Below are positions 18,781 through 27,205 of a DNA stretch of 64,000 nucleotides, in pieces. Position 1 is the stretch's first letter; each line of letters begins with the position of its first letter. The stretch is taken from NCBI RefSeq assembly GCF_049747295.1, contig NZ_JBMHJM010000001.1, forward strand, positions 2,232,001 to 2,296,000, written 5' to 3'. Source of the DNA: Afipia sp049747295. GTDB lineage: Bacteria; Pseudomonadota; Alphaproteobacteria; Rhizobiales; Xanthobacteraceae. Below the pieces are notes generated by a model. That model made no database searches. It was not told the DNA's origin and worked only from the letters and a program-made list of their open reading frames with translations. A program made the position numbers and the translations under genes.

Positions 18781-19980
18781 ATGACACTACCAGGCGCCGG
18801 AGCGATAGCCGGATTGCGTGTGATTGACCTGTCACGCGTGCTGGGCGGTCCCTATTGCACGCAGATTCTCGCGGACCACGGCGCGGATGTTATCAAGGTT
18901 GAACCGCCAGCCGGTGACGAGACGCGCGACTGGGGCCCTCCGTTTCACGAGGACGATGCAGCCTACTTCCTTGGTGCAAACCGCAACAAGCGCTCGATCG
19001 GGCTCGACCTCGCGTCGGAAGGTGGACGCACGGTCCTGATGAAGATGCTCGAGACAGCCGATGTGCTGATCGAGAATTTCAAGCCGGGCACCCTCGACAA
19101 ATGGGGCATTGGCAACGATGTCCTGCGCGGCCGATTCCCGAAGCTGATTCATTGCCGTATTTCAGGATTCGGTGCGGATGGACCACACGGCGGCCATCCG
19201 GGGTATGACGCGATCATCCAGTCGATGGTTGGACTGATGGCGGCGACCGGCTCACAGGAAAGCGGCCCGACGCGCATCGGCGTTGCACTGGTGGACATGG
19301 CGACCGGTCTCTATGCGACGGTCGGTATCCTGATGGCACTTGCGGAGCGCGAAAAATCGGGGCTTGGCCAGTTCGTCGAAGCGACGCTTTACGAAACCGG
19401 GCTCGCGATCATGCATCCGCATACCGCGAACTTCTTCATGCACGGCAAGCCCCCCGCACTGACCGGCAACGAGCATCCCAATCTCGTGCCTTACGCAGTG
19501 TTTGCGGCACGCGACGGAAATATCTTCATGGGCGTCGGCAACGACGCCACATTCCGCAAGCTGTGCAAGGAGCTCGGCAAGCCCGAACTCGGGACCGATC
19601 CGCGTTTCGCCCGCAACCGCGATCGTGTTGAACATCGCGATGCATTGCGTGCCGAACTCGAAGCGATCCTGAAGCAGCACGACAGCGAACCTCTATGCCG
19701 CCGGCTGCTCGCCGCCGGCCTGCCCGCAGGTCCGGTGCAATCCATCGACAAGGCGCTGGCCAACGAACACACCAAGTACCGCGGCGATATCATCGAAAAG
19801 GACTGGTACAAGGGCGTCGCTTCTCCGGTCCGCTTCGATCGCACCAAGGCGTCGCTGCGCCGCGTTCCGCCGAAATTCGGCGAGCATGCCGACGAGGTGC
19901 TCGCGGAGTTCGGGTACTCGGCGAAGGACATCGCAGACCTTCATGCGGCGGGAACAGTGGTTAGCGAGCGCAAACGCTAG
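18781..19980 (+). CDS. Class III CoA-transferase (CaiB/BaiF family)
   Basis: A 399-aa CoA-transferase that moves CoA between carboxylic acids through an enzyme-bound anhydride. The N-terminus GLRVIDLSRVLGGPYCTQILADHGADVIKVE is typical of family III, and the catalytic aspartate lies in GGHPGYDAIIQS (about residue 143). The acid substrate cannot be told from sequence; members act on formyl/oxalyl, carnitine, succinyl or bile-acid CoA. It is monocistronic between tRNA-Ala and the ugp genes. Its TAG stop is the TAG of a CTAG-ended inverted repeat (19977-20050). Confidence 0.9.
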   Translation: MTLPGAGAIAGLRVIDLSRVLGGPYCTQILADHGADVIKVEPPAGDETRDWGPPFHEDDAAYFLGANRNKRSIGLDLASEGGRTVLMKMLETADVLIENFKPGTLDKWGIGNDVLRGRFPKLIHCRISGFGADGPHGGHPGYDAIIQSMVGLMAATGSQESGPTRIGVALVDMATGLYATVGILMALAEREKSGLGQFVEATLYETGLAIMHPHTANFFMHGKPPALTGNEHPNLVPYAVFAARDGNIFMGVGNDATFRKLCKELGKPELGTDPRFARNRDRVEHRDALRAELEAILKQHDSEPLCRRLLAAGLPAGPVQSIDKALANEHTKYRGDIIEKDWYKGVASPVRFDRTKASLRRVPPKFGEHADEVLAEFGYSAKDIADLHAAGTVVSERKR

Positions 19981-20050
19981 TGGTCCGATTCTAACATTCG
20001 TATCCCGCTTCAGCAGACACTTCCTGCGAATGCCAAATCTACTCCACTAG
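19977..20050. repeat. CTAG-ended palindromic repeat, copy A
   Basis: 74-bp imperfect inverted repeat beginning CTAGTGG and ending CCACTAG. Arm cores GATTCTAACATTCG and (reverse complement) GATTTGGCATTCG pair across a central loop. The element starts inside the stop codon of the CoA-transferase gene. Related shortened copies occur at 42538-42575 and 59604-59644. It could fold as a hairpin in the mRNA 3' end. Confidence 0.8.
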
Positions 20051-20077
20051 CTGGTTTCGCAGCGCGAAAACAAAAGG

Positions 20078-20111
20078 AAAGGGCGAAGGTCAATGACGAC
20101 CTTCGCCCTTT
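20078..20111. terminator. Intrinsic terminator downstream of CoA-transferase gene
   Basis: Perfect 14-bp stem AAAGGGCGAAGGTC / GACCTTCGCCCTTT with a 6-base loop, followed by TCATTTT; A-rich sequence on the other side could allow function on the minus strand too. Together with repeat A and a possible Pho box it fills the gap 19981-20321. Confidence 0.9.
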
Positions 20112-20253
20112 CATTTTGCCGGTTGAACCGCGTCCAAAGTTCAAGCTCTCAATTTTTGTTTGACGCGTTTTCTTCACGCGAACCGGGAGCCACTTCGCTC
20201 GAAAACGCTTTAATTAGGGCTTCCCTCGGGCGACCTTCCCCGACTACCATCGC

Positions 20254-20271
20254 GCGTCACTTGCACGTCAT
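20254..20271 (+). promoter_or_regulatory. Putative Pho box upstream of ugpB
   Basis: Two GTCA cores (20256-20259 and 20267-20270) are separated by seven bases, the 11-base period of PhoB boxes (CTGTCAT-N4-CTGTCA). The site reads GCGTCACTTGCACGTCAT, about 50 bases before the ugpB start. The ugp genes of E. coli belong to the Pho regulon. The flanking C/T positions deviate from consensus. Confidence 0.45.
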
Positions 20272-20321
20272 CCGGCGCTGCTACCGCGCGAACGATGGTG
20301 ACGGCTTCAGGGAGAACATCG

Positions 20322-21638
20322 ATGACAATGCGCCAGATTGGCTTTGGCTTGGCGACTTCAGCCCTCATAGCACTTGCGACACCGGCGCAGGCGGTGACCG
20401 AAATCCAGTGGTGGCACGCCATGACCGGCGGCAACAACGACGTGATCGTCAAGCTTGCCGAAGAATTCAACGCCTCGCAGAGCGATTACAAAGTCGTCCC
20501 CTCCTACAAAGGCAGCTATCCGGACACGATGAATGCCGGCATCGCCGCGTTCCGCGCCGGCAATGCGCCGCATATCCTGCAGGTGTTCGAAGTCGGCACC
20601 GCGACCATGATGTCGGCGACCGGCGCCGTGAAGCCGGTTTACAAGCTGATGGCCGACGCCGGAGAGAAGTTCGACCCGAAGGCTTATCTGCCGGCGATCA
20701 CCGGTTACTACTCGACATCGAAGGGTGAAATGCTGTCGTTCCCCTTCAACTCATCCTCTATGGTGATGTGGATCAACAAGGATGCGCTGAAGAAAGCCAA
20801 CATCGCCGAAATTCCGAAGACCTGGCCCGAGGTGTTCGACGACGCCAAGAAGCTGAAGGCCGCCGGCTACTCCACGTGCGGATTTTCAACGGCGTGGGTG
20901 ACCTGGGCCAATCTCGAACAGCTGTCGTCGTGGCACAACGTTCCTCTTGCAAGCAAAGCAAACGGTCTCGACGGGTTCGACACCGTGCTCGAATTCAACG
21001 GCCCGCTGCAGGTGAAGCATCTGGAGAAGCTGATCGAACTTCAGAAGGACAAGACCTACGATTATTCCGGACGCACCAACACCGGCGAAGGCCGCTTTAC
21101 CTCGGGTGAATGTCCGATCTTCCTGACGTCATCGGGGTTCTTCGGCCAGGTCAAAGCGAATGCGAAGTTCGACTGGACCAACGCCCCGATGCCTTACTAT
21201 CCGGACGTGAAGGGCGCTCCGCAGAACTCGATCATCGGCGGCGCGTCATTGTGGGTGATGGGCGGCAAGAAGCCCGACGAATACAAGGGCGTTGCCAAAT
21301 TCCTCGCCTTCCTCTCGGACACCGACCGTCAGGTCGCGATCCACAAGGCCTCCGGCTATCTGCCGATCACCAAAGCCGCTTACGCCAAGGCAAAGGCAGA
21401 GGGCTTCTACAAGGATCAGCCCTATCTGGAAACGCCGTTGCGCGAACTGACCAACAAGGAGCCGACGGAAAATTCCCGCGGCCTGCGTCTTGGCAACATG
21501 GTGCAGCTGCGCGATATCTGGGCCGAGGAAATCGAAAGCGCCCTGGCCGGCAAGAAGACCGCCAAGGAAGCACTTGATGCGGCTGTTACCCGTGGCAACC
21601 AGATGCTGCGCCAGTTCGAGCGCACGGTTGCGAAGTAA
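20322..21638 (+). CDS. ugpB: Glycerol-3-phosphate ABC transporter substrate-binding protein
   Basis: Periplasmic binding protein (438 aa) of the Ugp importer, which takes up sn-glycerol-3-phosphate and glycerophosphodiesters as a phosphate source. A Sec signal peptide is visible (MRQIGFGLATSALIALATPAQA). The mature part shares long blocks with E. coli UgpB: VVPSYKGSYPDTMNAGIAAFRAGNAP, VGTATMMSATGAVKPVY, FPFNSSSMVMW, IIGGASLWVMGGK, TGYLPITKAAY-like and RLGNMVQLRDI. The start at 20322 has AGGGAG seven bases upstream. The gene is closed by a terminator before the rest of the operon. Confidence 0.93.
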   Translation: MTMRQIGFGLATSALIALATPAQAVTEIQWWHAMTGGNNDVIVKLAEEFNASQSDYKVVPSYKGSYPDTMNAGIAAFRAGNAPHILQVFEVGTATMMSATGAVKPVYKLMADAGEKFDPKAYLPAITGYYSTSKGEMLSFPFNSSSMVMWINKDALKKANIAEIPKTWPEVFDDAKKLKAAGYSTCGFSTAWVTWANLEQLSSWHNVPLASKANGLDGFDTVLEFNGPLQVKHLEKLIELQKDKTYDYSGRTNTGEGRFTSGECPIFLTSSGFFGQVKANAKFDWTNAPMPYYPDVKGAPQNSIIGGASLWVMGGKKPDEYKGVAKFLAFLSDTDRQVAIHKASGYLPITKAAYAKAKAEGFYKDQPYLETPLRELTNKEPTENSRGLRLGNMVQLRDIWAEEIESALAGKKTAKEALDAAVTRGNQMLRQFERTVAK

Positions 21639-21646
21639 ACCCAAAA

Positions 21647-21680
21647 GGGGCGAGACAGCGCTTGTCTCGCCCTTCCTTTT
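21647..21680 (+). terminator. Terminator/attenuator between ugpB and the VOC gene
   Basis: Perfect 10-bp stem GGGCGAGACA / TGTCTCGCCC followed by TTCCTTTTT. It lies inside the ugp gene cluster and would lower expression of the permease genes relative to the abundant binding protein. Confidence 0.88.
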
Positions 21681-21695
21681 TGCTTTGATCGCTGA

Positions 21696-22094
21696 ATGAA
21701 GCTCACCACTCTCATTCCCATGCTGAGTGTGTCCGATCTCAAACGGACGATGGCGTTCTATGGCGAGCAGCTTGGCTTCGACATTCTAAACAGCTTCGGC
21801 GAGCCCGAGCCCAAATGGTGCCTACTCGGGCGCGACAGCGTGCGGATCATGTTCAATCAGCCGCCACGAGATGAACTAGATGCGCTTCCTAAGCGCGCCA
21901 AGGATTTCCAGATTTTCTACTTCTATCCAGACGACGTCGCATCCCTGCACGCAGCCTGGAAAAGCGCCGGGTTACCCGTCAGCGAGCTGCGCGTGACCGA
22001 CTATGGGATGAAGGAATTCGAATTGCGCGATCCTGACGATTATTGGCTCTGGTTCGGACAGGACTCATCCGACGCACCGACCGGGCACGCGTGA
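21696..22094 (+). CDS. VOC-fold (glyoxalase/bleomycin-resistance type) protein
   Basis: A 132-aa vicinal-oxygen-chelate fold protein: MLSVSDLKRTMAFYGEQLGFDI, then RDSVRIMF and a C-terminal FELRDPDDYWLWFGQ that resembles the metal-site strand of glyoxalase-like proteins. The substrate is unknown. It lies between ugpB and ugpA, and its TGA overlaps the ugpA ATG by one base (TGATG), so it is translated with the permease genes. Standard ugp operons lack such a gene. Confidence 0.85.
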   Translation: MKLTTLIPMLSVSDLKRTMAFYGEQLGFDILNSFGEPEPKWCLLGRDSVRIMFNQPPRDELDALPKRAKDFQIFYFYPDDVASLHAAWKSAGLPVSELRVTDYGMKEFELRDPDDYWLWFGQDSSDAPTGHA

Positions 22095-22975
22095 TGCAGA
22101 AGCAGACTGTTTTCCATTCCCGCCTCTTGCCGTTCGTCCTGCTGATCCCGCAGGTGACGATCGTGCTGATTTTCTTCTATTGGCCGGCGGCGCAGGCGGT
22201 GTGGCAATCCTTCCTGTTGCAGGATGCGTTTGGCCTCTCGACGACCTTTGTCGCATTTGAAAATTACATCGAGCTGCTGCACCAGCCGGAATATTTCGAT
22301 GCGATCGTCAGGACCTTCGCTTTCTCGGCGGCCATTGGCGGCGCGTCTCTATCAATCGCACTGCTGCTCGCGGTGATGGCGGACAAGCCGTTGCGAGGCG
22401 TCACCATCTATCGCACGCTGCTGATATGGCCTTACGCGGTCGCGCCGGCGATCGCTGGGGTGCTTTGGATCTTCATGCTGCATCCCTCTCTGGGCGTGCT
22501 GGCACGCGGATTGCGCGCCATGGGCATCGATTGGAATCCCCTGCTCAACGGCAACCATGCCGTCATCCTTGTGGTGATGGCGGCGACCTGGAAGCAAATT
22601 TCCTACAACTTCCTGTTCTTTCTCGCCGGCCTGCAGGCGATCCCCAAGAGCGTGCTGGAAGCCGCGGCGATTGACGGCGCCAAGCCGATGCGGCGTTTCT
22701 GGACGGTGACGTTTCCGCTGCTGACGCCGACAATTTTCTTTTTGATTGTCGTCAACGTTGTTTATGCGTTCTTCGACACGTTCGGCATCATTGATGCCAT
22801 GACGGGCGGCGGCCCGGCGAAGGCGACAGAAACCCTGGTCTACAAGGTTTATCTCGATGGCCTGCTCGGCGGAAACCTCGGCAGCTCCGCGGCACAATCC
22901 GTCATCCTGATGGTCATCGTCATCGCCCTCACCGCCATTCAATTCCGCTACATTGAACGCAAGGTGACGTACTGA
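22094..22975 (+). CDS. ugpA: Glycerol-3-phosphate ABC transporter permease UgpA
   Basis: Inner-membrane permease (293 aa) with about six membrane helices and the MalF/UgpA-type EAA loop (EAAAIDGAKPMRRFWTVTFPLLTP, about residues 190-213) that contacts the ATPase. The start is the ATG overlapping the VOC stop; upstream in-frame starts lie inside the VOC gene. It is followed by ugpE, whose ATG overlaps the ugpA TGA. It acts with UgpE as the heterodimeric channel. Confidence 0.93.
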   Translation: MQKQTVFHSRLLPFVLLIPQVTIVLIFFYWPAAQAVWQSFLLQDAFGLSTTFVAFENYIELLHQPEYFDAIVRTFAFSAAIGGASLSIALLLAVMADKPLRGVTIYRTLLIWPYAVAPAIAGVLWIFMLHPSLGVLARGLRAMGIDWNPLLNGNHAVILVVMAATWKQISYNFLFFLAGLQAIPKSVLEAAAIDGAKPMRRFWTVTFPLLTPTIFFLIVVNVVYAFFDTFGIIDAMTGGGPAKATETLVYKVYLDGLLGGNLGSSAAQSVILMVIVIALTAIQFRYIERKVTY

Positions 22976-23823
22976 TGGTCGAGCGGCAGGGCATCCGGCG
23001 TTACGTCGCGCATCTCATTTTGTGGGTCGGCATCGCCATCGTGGCGTTTCCGGTCTATCTCGCCATCGTCGCGTCGACCCAGGAAGCAGCGCAGATCGCC
23101 AACGGGCAGATGTCATTGCTGCCCGGCGGCCACTTTCTCGACACCTACTATAAAACCATTTTCGTCGGCACCAGTGGGTCAACGCGCGAGCCGGTCGGGG
23201 TGATGCTGCTCAACTCGCTGGTGATGGCGCTGTCGATCGCACTCGGCAAGATCGCGATTTCCATCCTGTCGGCCTACGCGATCGTCTACTTCCGGTTTCC
23301 ATTCCGGATGTCGATTTTCTGGCTGATCTTCATCACGCTGATGCTGCCGGTGGAAGTCCGAATCTATCCCACCTACAAGATCGCTGCCGATCTCAGCCTG
23401 CTCGACAGTTATGCCGGCCTGTCGTTGCCGCTGATCGCGTCGGCCACCGCGACGCTGCTATTCCGGCAATTCTTCATGACCGTACCGGACGAACTGCTCG
23501 AGGCATCGCGCATCGATGGCGCGGGACCATTCCGCTTCTTCAAGGATACGCTGCTGCCGCTGTCCCGCACCAACATGGCGGCGTTGTTCGTGATCCTGTT
23601 CATCTACGGCTGGAATCAATATCTCTGGCCGCTGCTGATCACCACGCGCGATGACATGCAAACCATCGTCATCGGCATCCGCAAGATGATCACCACATCG
23701 GATGCACTCACCGAATGGCCGGTCGTGATGGCGACCGCGGTGCTGGCGATGCTGCCGCCGGTGGCCGTCGTGATCCTGATGCAGAAGCTGTTTGTGCGCG
23801 GGCTTGTCGAGACCGAGAAATAG
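22975..23823 (+). CDS. ugpE: Glycerol-3-phosphate ABC transporter permease UgpE
   Basis: Second permease (282 aa), with six predicted helices and the conserved loop EASRIDGAGPFRFFKDTLLPLSRTNMAA (about residues 178-205). The segment RIYPTYKIAADLSLLDSYAGLSLPL matches UgpE/MalG proteins. It begins at an ATG overlapping the ugpA stop by one base and is followed after ten bases by ugpC. It pairs with UgpA to form the pore. Confidence 0.93.
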   Translation: MVERQGIRRYVAHLILWVGIAIVAFPVYLAIVASTQEAAQIANGQMSLLPGGHFLDTYYKTIFVGTSGSTREPVGVMLLNSLVMALSIALGKIAISILSAYAIVYFRFPFRMSIFWLIFITLMLPVEVRIYPTYKIAADLSLLDSYAGLSLPLIASATATLLFRQFFMTVPDELLEASRIDGAGPFRFFKDTLLPLSRTNMAALFVILFIYGWNQYLWPLLITTRDDMQTIVIGIRKMITTSDALTEWPVVMATAVLAMLPPVAVVILMQKLFVRGLVETEK

Positions 23824-23833
23824 GATTCAAGGT

Positions 23834-24931
<1,098 letters not shown>

Positions 24932-24981
24932 GTCGGGAAAACACCCCATTTTTCCAAGTTGTGAGCAGCCACTTGGGGCTC

Positions 24982-25010
24982 CTTGAACAGCCCCGGGTGC
25001 ATCGCCATAT
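24982..25010 (+). promoter_or_regulatory. Putative RpoH (sigma-32) promoter of hsp20
   Basis: CTTGAA at 24982-24987, a 15-base spacer and CGCCATAT at 25003-25010 match the sigma-32 consensus CTTGAA / CCCCATNT at all but one fixed position. Transcription would start near 25017, just before the predicted thermometer hairpins. Confidence 0.65.
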
Positions 25011-25019
25011 TGATTTCAT

Positions 25020-25092
25020 CCGGCGGGCCGCAAAGCCACCGGTAGGGTGCCGAAAGGGCCTTAACTGTCAAAGTCGCTTCGAGAGGACTTTG
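25020..25092 (+). promoter_or_regulatory. ROSE-type RNA thermometer in hsp20 5' UTR
   Basis: Three successive hairpins are visible. I: CCGG..GGC / GCC.CCGG (25020-25042). II: AGG..CC-GAAA-GG.CCT (25044-25061). III: CAAAGTCGCT (25069-25078) pairs with AGGACTTTG (25084-25092) around loop TCGAG, leaving one bulged G. The Shine-Dalgarno AGGA (25084-25087) is sealed by TCGCT, matching the UYGCU signature of ROSE elements. The ATG is eight bases downstream. Heating would open hairpin III and expose the ribosome-binding site. Confidence 0.85.
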
Positions 25093-25095
25093 TGA

Positions 25096-25521
25096 ATGTC
25101 TCGTGTTCCTTCGCTATCGAGTCCGTTTCTTTTGGGATTCGACGAAATCGAGCGTGCGCTCGATCGCGTCGTCAAAGGGGCGGACGGTTATCCTCCTTAC
25201 AACATCGAACGGTGCAGCCGTGGCGAGGGTCAGCCCGAACGCCTGCGGATCACTTTGGCGGTTGCGGGGTTTACCCGTGACCAGCTCGATGTGACCACGG
25301 AGGAGAACCAGCTCGTCATTCGCGGACGGCAGCAAGACGACAAGACCAGGCAGTACATCCATCGCGGTATCGCCGCGAGGCACTTCCAGCGAACCTTTGT
25401 GCTGGCCGACGGGATGTATGTGCTGGGCGCAGACCTGAAAAACGGCCTGCTGTCGATTGATCTGGCCCGGCCCGAGCCTGCACGGGTGATTAAGACAATA
25501 GCGATCAATGAACACGAATAA
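25096..25521 (+). CDS. Small heat-shock protein, Hsp20/IbpA family
   Basis: 141-aa class A small heat-shock protein, an ATP-independent holdase forming oligomers that keep unfolding proteins soluble. The alpha-crystallin domain runs from about residue 30 to 125, with LRITLAVAGFTRDQLDVTTEENQLVIRG and the closing ADLKNGLLSIDLARPEP. The C-terminal IAI tripeptide (TIAINEHE) corresponds to the IXI oligomerisation motif. A sigma-32 type promoter and a ROSE thermometer precede it. The DUF1150 gene follows 50 bases later and shares the transcript. Confidence 0.95.
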   Translation: MSRVPSLSSPFLLGFDEIERALDRVVKGADGYPPYNIERCSRGEGQPERLRITLAVAGFTRDQLDVTTEENQLVIRGRQQDDKTRQYIHRGIAARHFQRTFVLADGMYVLGADLKNGLLSIDLARPEPARVIKTIAINEHE

Positions 25522-25571
25522 TGGAACAGAAGCGGACTCGACCGCTTAGTTAACTGTGAGGAGTCGAGACC

Positions 25572-25835
25572 ATGACTGAAGCTAACGTGATCTTCGAGCC
25601 TGATGTCTCTCCGGAGGCGCTTGCAACACTGGGCGAGGGACACATCGCCTACGTCAAACAAATTCGCTCAGAAGACGTGCCAGGCCTTTTCCCGCAGGCG
25701 CCGGAGCTTGCGCCGGGATTGAAGCTGTTCGCGCTTCATGCAGCCGATGGCACGCCGATCATGCTGACCGATAGCCGCGAGGCGGCGATCGCCAATGCAT
25801 GGAGCAACGAGCTGGAAACCGTCAGCGTCCACTGA
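25572..25835 (+). CDS. DUF1150 family protein
   Basis: 87-aa soluble protein with the DUF1150 pattern: ALATLGEGHIAYVKQIRSEDVPGLFP, then LFALHAADGTPIMLTDSREAAIANAW. A good AGGAG lies upstream (GTGAGGAGTCG before the ATG). The family is restricted largely to alphaproteobacteria and is commonly found next to small heat-shock genes, as here, suggesting a role in the heat response or as a partner of Hsp20. No catalytic motif is visible and the function is unknown. Confidence 0.88.
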   Translation: MTEANVIFEPDVSPEALATLGEGHIAYVKQIRSEDVPGLFPQAPELAPGLKLFALHAADGTPIMLTDSREAAIANAWSNELETVSVH

Positions 25836-25864
25836 AGACGCGCGGCAGGCTCAAGGAAGCGAAG

Positions 25865-25896
25865 CGGCAGTGCGATGAGCGCTGCCGTTTTATTTT
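25865..25896 (+). terminator. Terminator of the hsp20-DUF1150 unit
   Basis: Stem CGGCAGTGC / GCGCTGCCG (one G-U pair) with a 5-base loop, followed by TTTTATTTT, 29 bases after the DUF1150 stop. Confidence 0.88.
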
Positions 25897-25920
25897 GTCG
25901 GTTTGGTTTACGATCGATGA

Positions 25921-26382
25921 TCAGGCTGCCGTCGCGGGCGGCAGCGCCAGCACCGAATACAGCGCCTCGGCATCACGCGACGCCCGCAGCTTCTTGGCGA
26001 TTTCCTGATCGCGCAGCAGGCGCGCAATTCGCGCCAGTGCCTTGAGATGATCGGCGCCCGCACCTTCCGGCGCAAGCAGCAGGAAGATCAGATCCACCGG
26101 CTGGCCATCCATCGCCTCGAAATCAATCGGGCGTTCCAGCCGTGCGAAAAGTCCCGAGAGCTTTTCAAGTTTCGGCAACTTGCCGTGGGGAATGGCCACG
26201 CCATAACCAACCGCTGTGGTGCCGAGCTTCTCTCGCTGCAGCAACACCTCGAAGATCGCCCTTTCGTTCTGGCCGGTCAAAACAGCAGCGCGCGCGGATA
26301 ATTCCTGCAAAGCCTGCTTCTTGCTGTTGACCTTCAACGCAGGGAGAATCGCCTCTGGTGCGACCAGATCGGTAATCGTCAT
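25921..26382 (-). CDS. ptsN: PTS IIA-like nitrogen-regulatory protein PtsN
   Basis: EIIA-Ntr (153 aa), the terminal phosphate acceptor of the nitrogen PTS (PtsP-NPr-PtsN). It regulates potassium transport and stress responses in proteobacteria. The phosphorylated histidine lies in VGYGVAIPHGKLPKL (about residue 66). The remaining fold (FARLERPIDFEAMDGQPVDLIFLLLAPEGAGADHLKALARIARLLRD) is canonical. It is downstream of hpf and rpoN on the same strand, the standard rpoN-hpf-ptsN order. Confidence 0.95.
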   Translation of the reverse strand: MTITDLVAPEAILPALKVNSKKQALQELSARAAVLTGQNERAIFEVLLQREKLGTTAVGYGVAIPHGKLPKLEKLSGLFARLERPIDFEAMDGQPVDLIFLLLAPEGAGADHLKALARIARLLRDQEIAKKLRASRDAEALYSVLALPPATAA

Positions 26383-26470
26383 AGGGCGTTCCGAAGGTGA
26401 TTAAGCCGTTGGTATGGTTAAAAGATCGATCTCAGACCGGGCTGCGTCAAGAGCTGTTGGAACCGATGGG

Positions 26471-26497
26471 GTCCGCAGCCTCCTGAAGGCGGCGGAC
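26471..26497. other. Hairpin between hpf and ptsN
   Basis: GTCCGC...GCGGAC (26471-26476 / 26492-26497) with an inner GCC/GGC extension. No T-run follows on the minus strand. It may attenuate or stabilise the hpf-ptsN transcript. Confidence 0.4.
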
Positions 26498-26520
26498 CAT
26501 AGTTAGGCTGTCGCTGGGCG

Positions 26521-27135
26521 TCAATGGCGCACCCGCTCGTTCGTGGCCGGCGGATCGACCCAGCCAACGTTCCCGTCCGCGCGCCGATAGATGACGTTAA
26601 TCCGGCCGCTGCTGCCATGCTGGAACACCATCACCGCAGCGCCGGTCATGTCGAGTTCCATCACGGCTTCGCTCACCGAAAAGCGCTTCAGCGAGGTGGT
26701 GGCTTCGGCGATGATCACAGGATTGAAGTCGGTGACGTCTTCTTCGCCTTCCGGCATGGCTTCGATGACATAGCTCGAGGCGTCAATACCGCCTCCATTG
26801 AGCTCAGACATCGCGGCGGATGCAGCGTGCGCCTTGCGCGCCGCGCGATCCTTCAGGCGGCTCTTGTAGCGCCGCAGACGCTTCTCGATCTGCAACAATG
26901 CCTGATCCGCGCTGGCATAAGCATCGGCCGCCATCGCGTCGGCTTCGAGTGTAATTCCGGAATCCAGATGCAGTGCGCAATCGGTGCGAAAACCAAAGCC
27001 GTCTTTGCAAAGAGTGATGTGGCCGGAGTAGTTGCCATCGAAATACTTTCGCAAGACTTCCTCGGTCCGTTCGCTAATACGCTCACGCAGAGCTTCGCCG
27101 ACACTGATGCTTTTTCCAGAAACCCGAAGTGTCAT
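26521..27135 (-). CDS. hpf: Ribosome hibernation-promoting factor, long form
   Basis: Long HPF (204 aa), which binds the 30S decoding centre in stationary phase and dimerises ribosomes into 100S particles. The N-terminal RaiA domain (MTLRVSGKSISVGEALRERI to about residue 100) is followed by a variable linker and the C-terminal dimerisation domain (FSVSEAVMELDMTGAAVMVFQHGSSGRINVIYRR). The start at 27135 has GAGG six bases upstream; an ATG 12 bases earlier has it too close. It lies between rpoN and ptsN. Confidence 0.94.
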   Translation of the reverse strand: MTLRVSGKSISVGEALRERISERTEEVLRKYFDGNYSGHITLCKDGFGFRTDCALHLDSGITLEADAMAADAYASADQALLQIEKRLRRYKSRLKDRAARKAHAASAAMSELNGGGIDASSYVIEAMPEGEEDVTDFNPVIIAEATTSLKRFSVSEAVMELDMTGAAVMVFQHGSSGRINVIYRRADGNVGWVDPPATNERVRH

Positions 27136-27205
27136 GTCATGCCTCACTTGCTTTTCGGACTCGCAATTCGACCAGATGTAAGGGTTCTGCTAATTGAGGC
27201 TCCCG

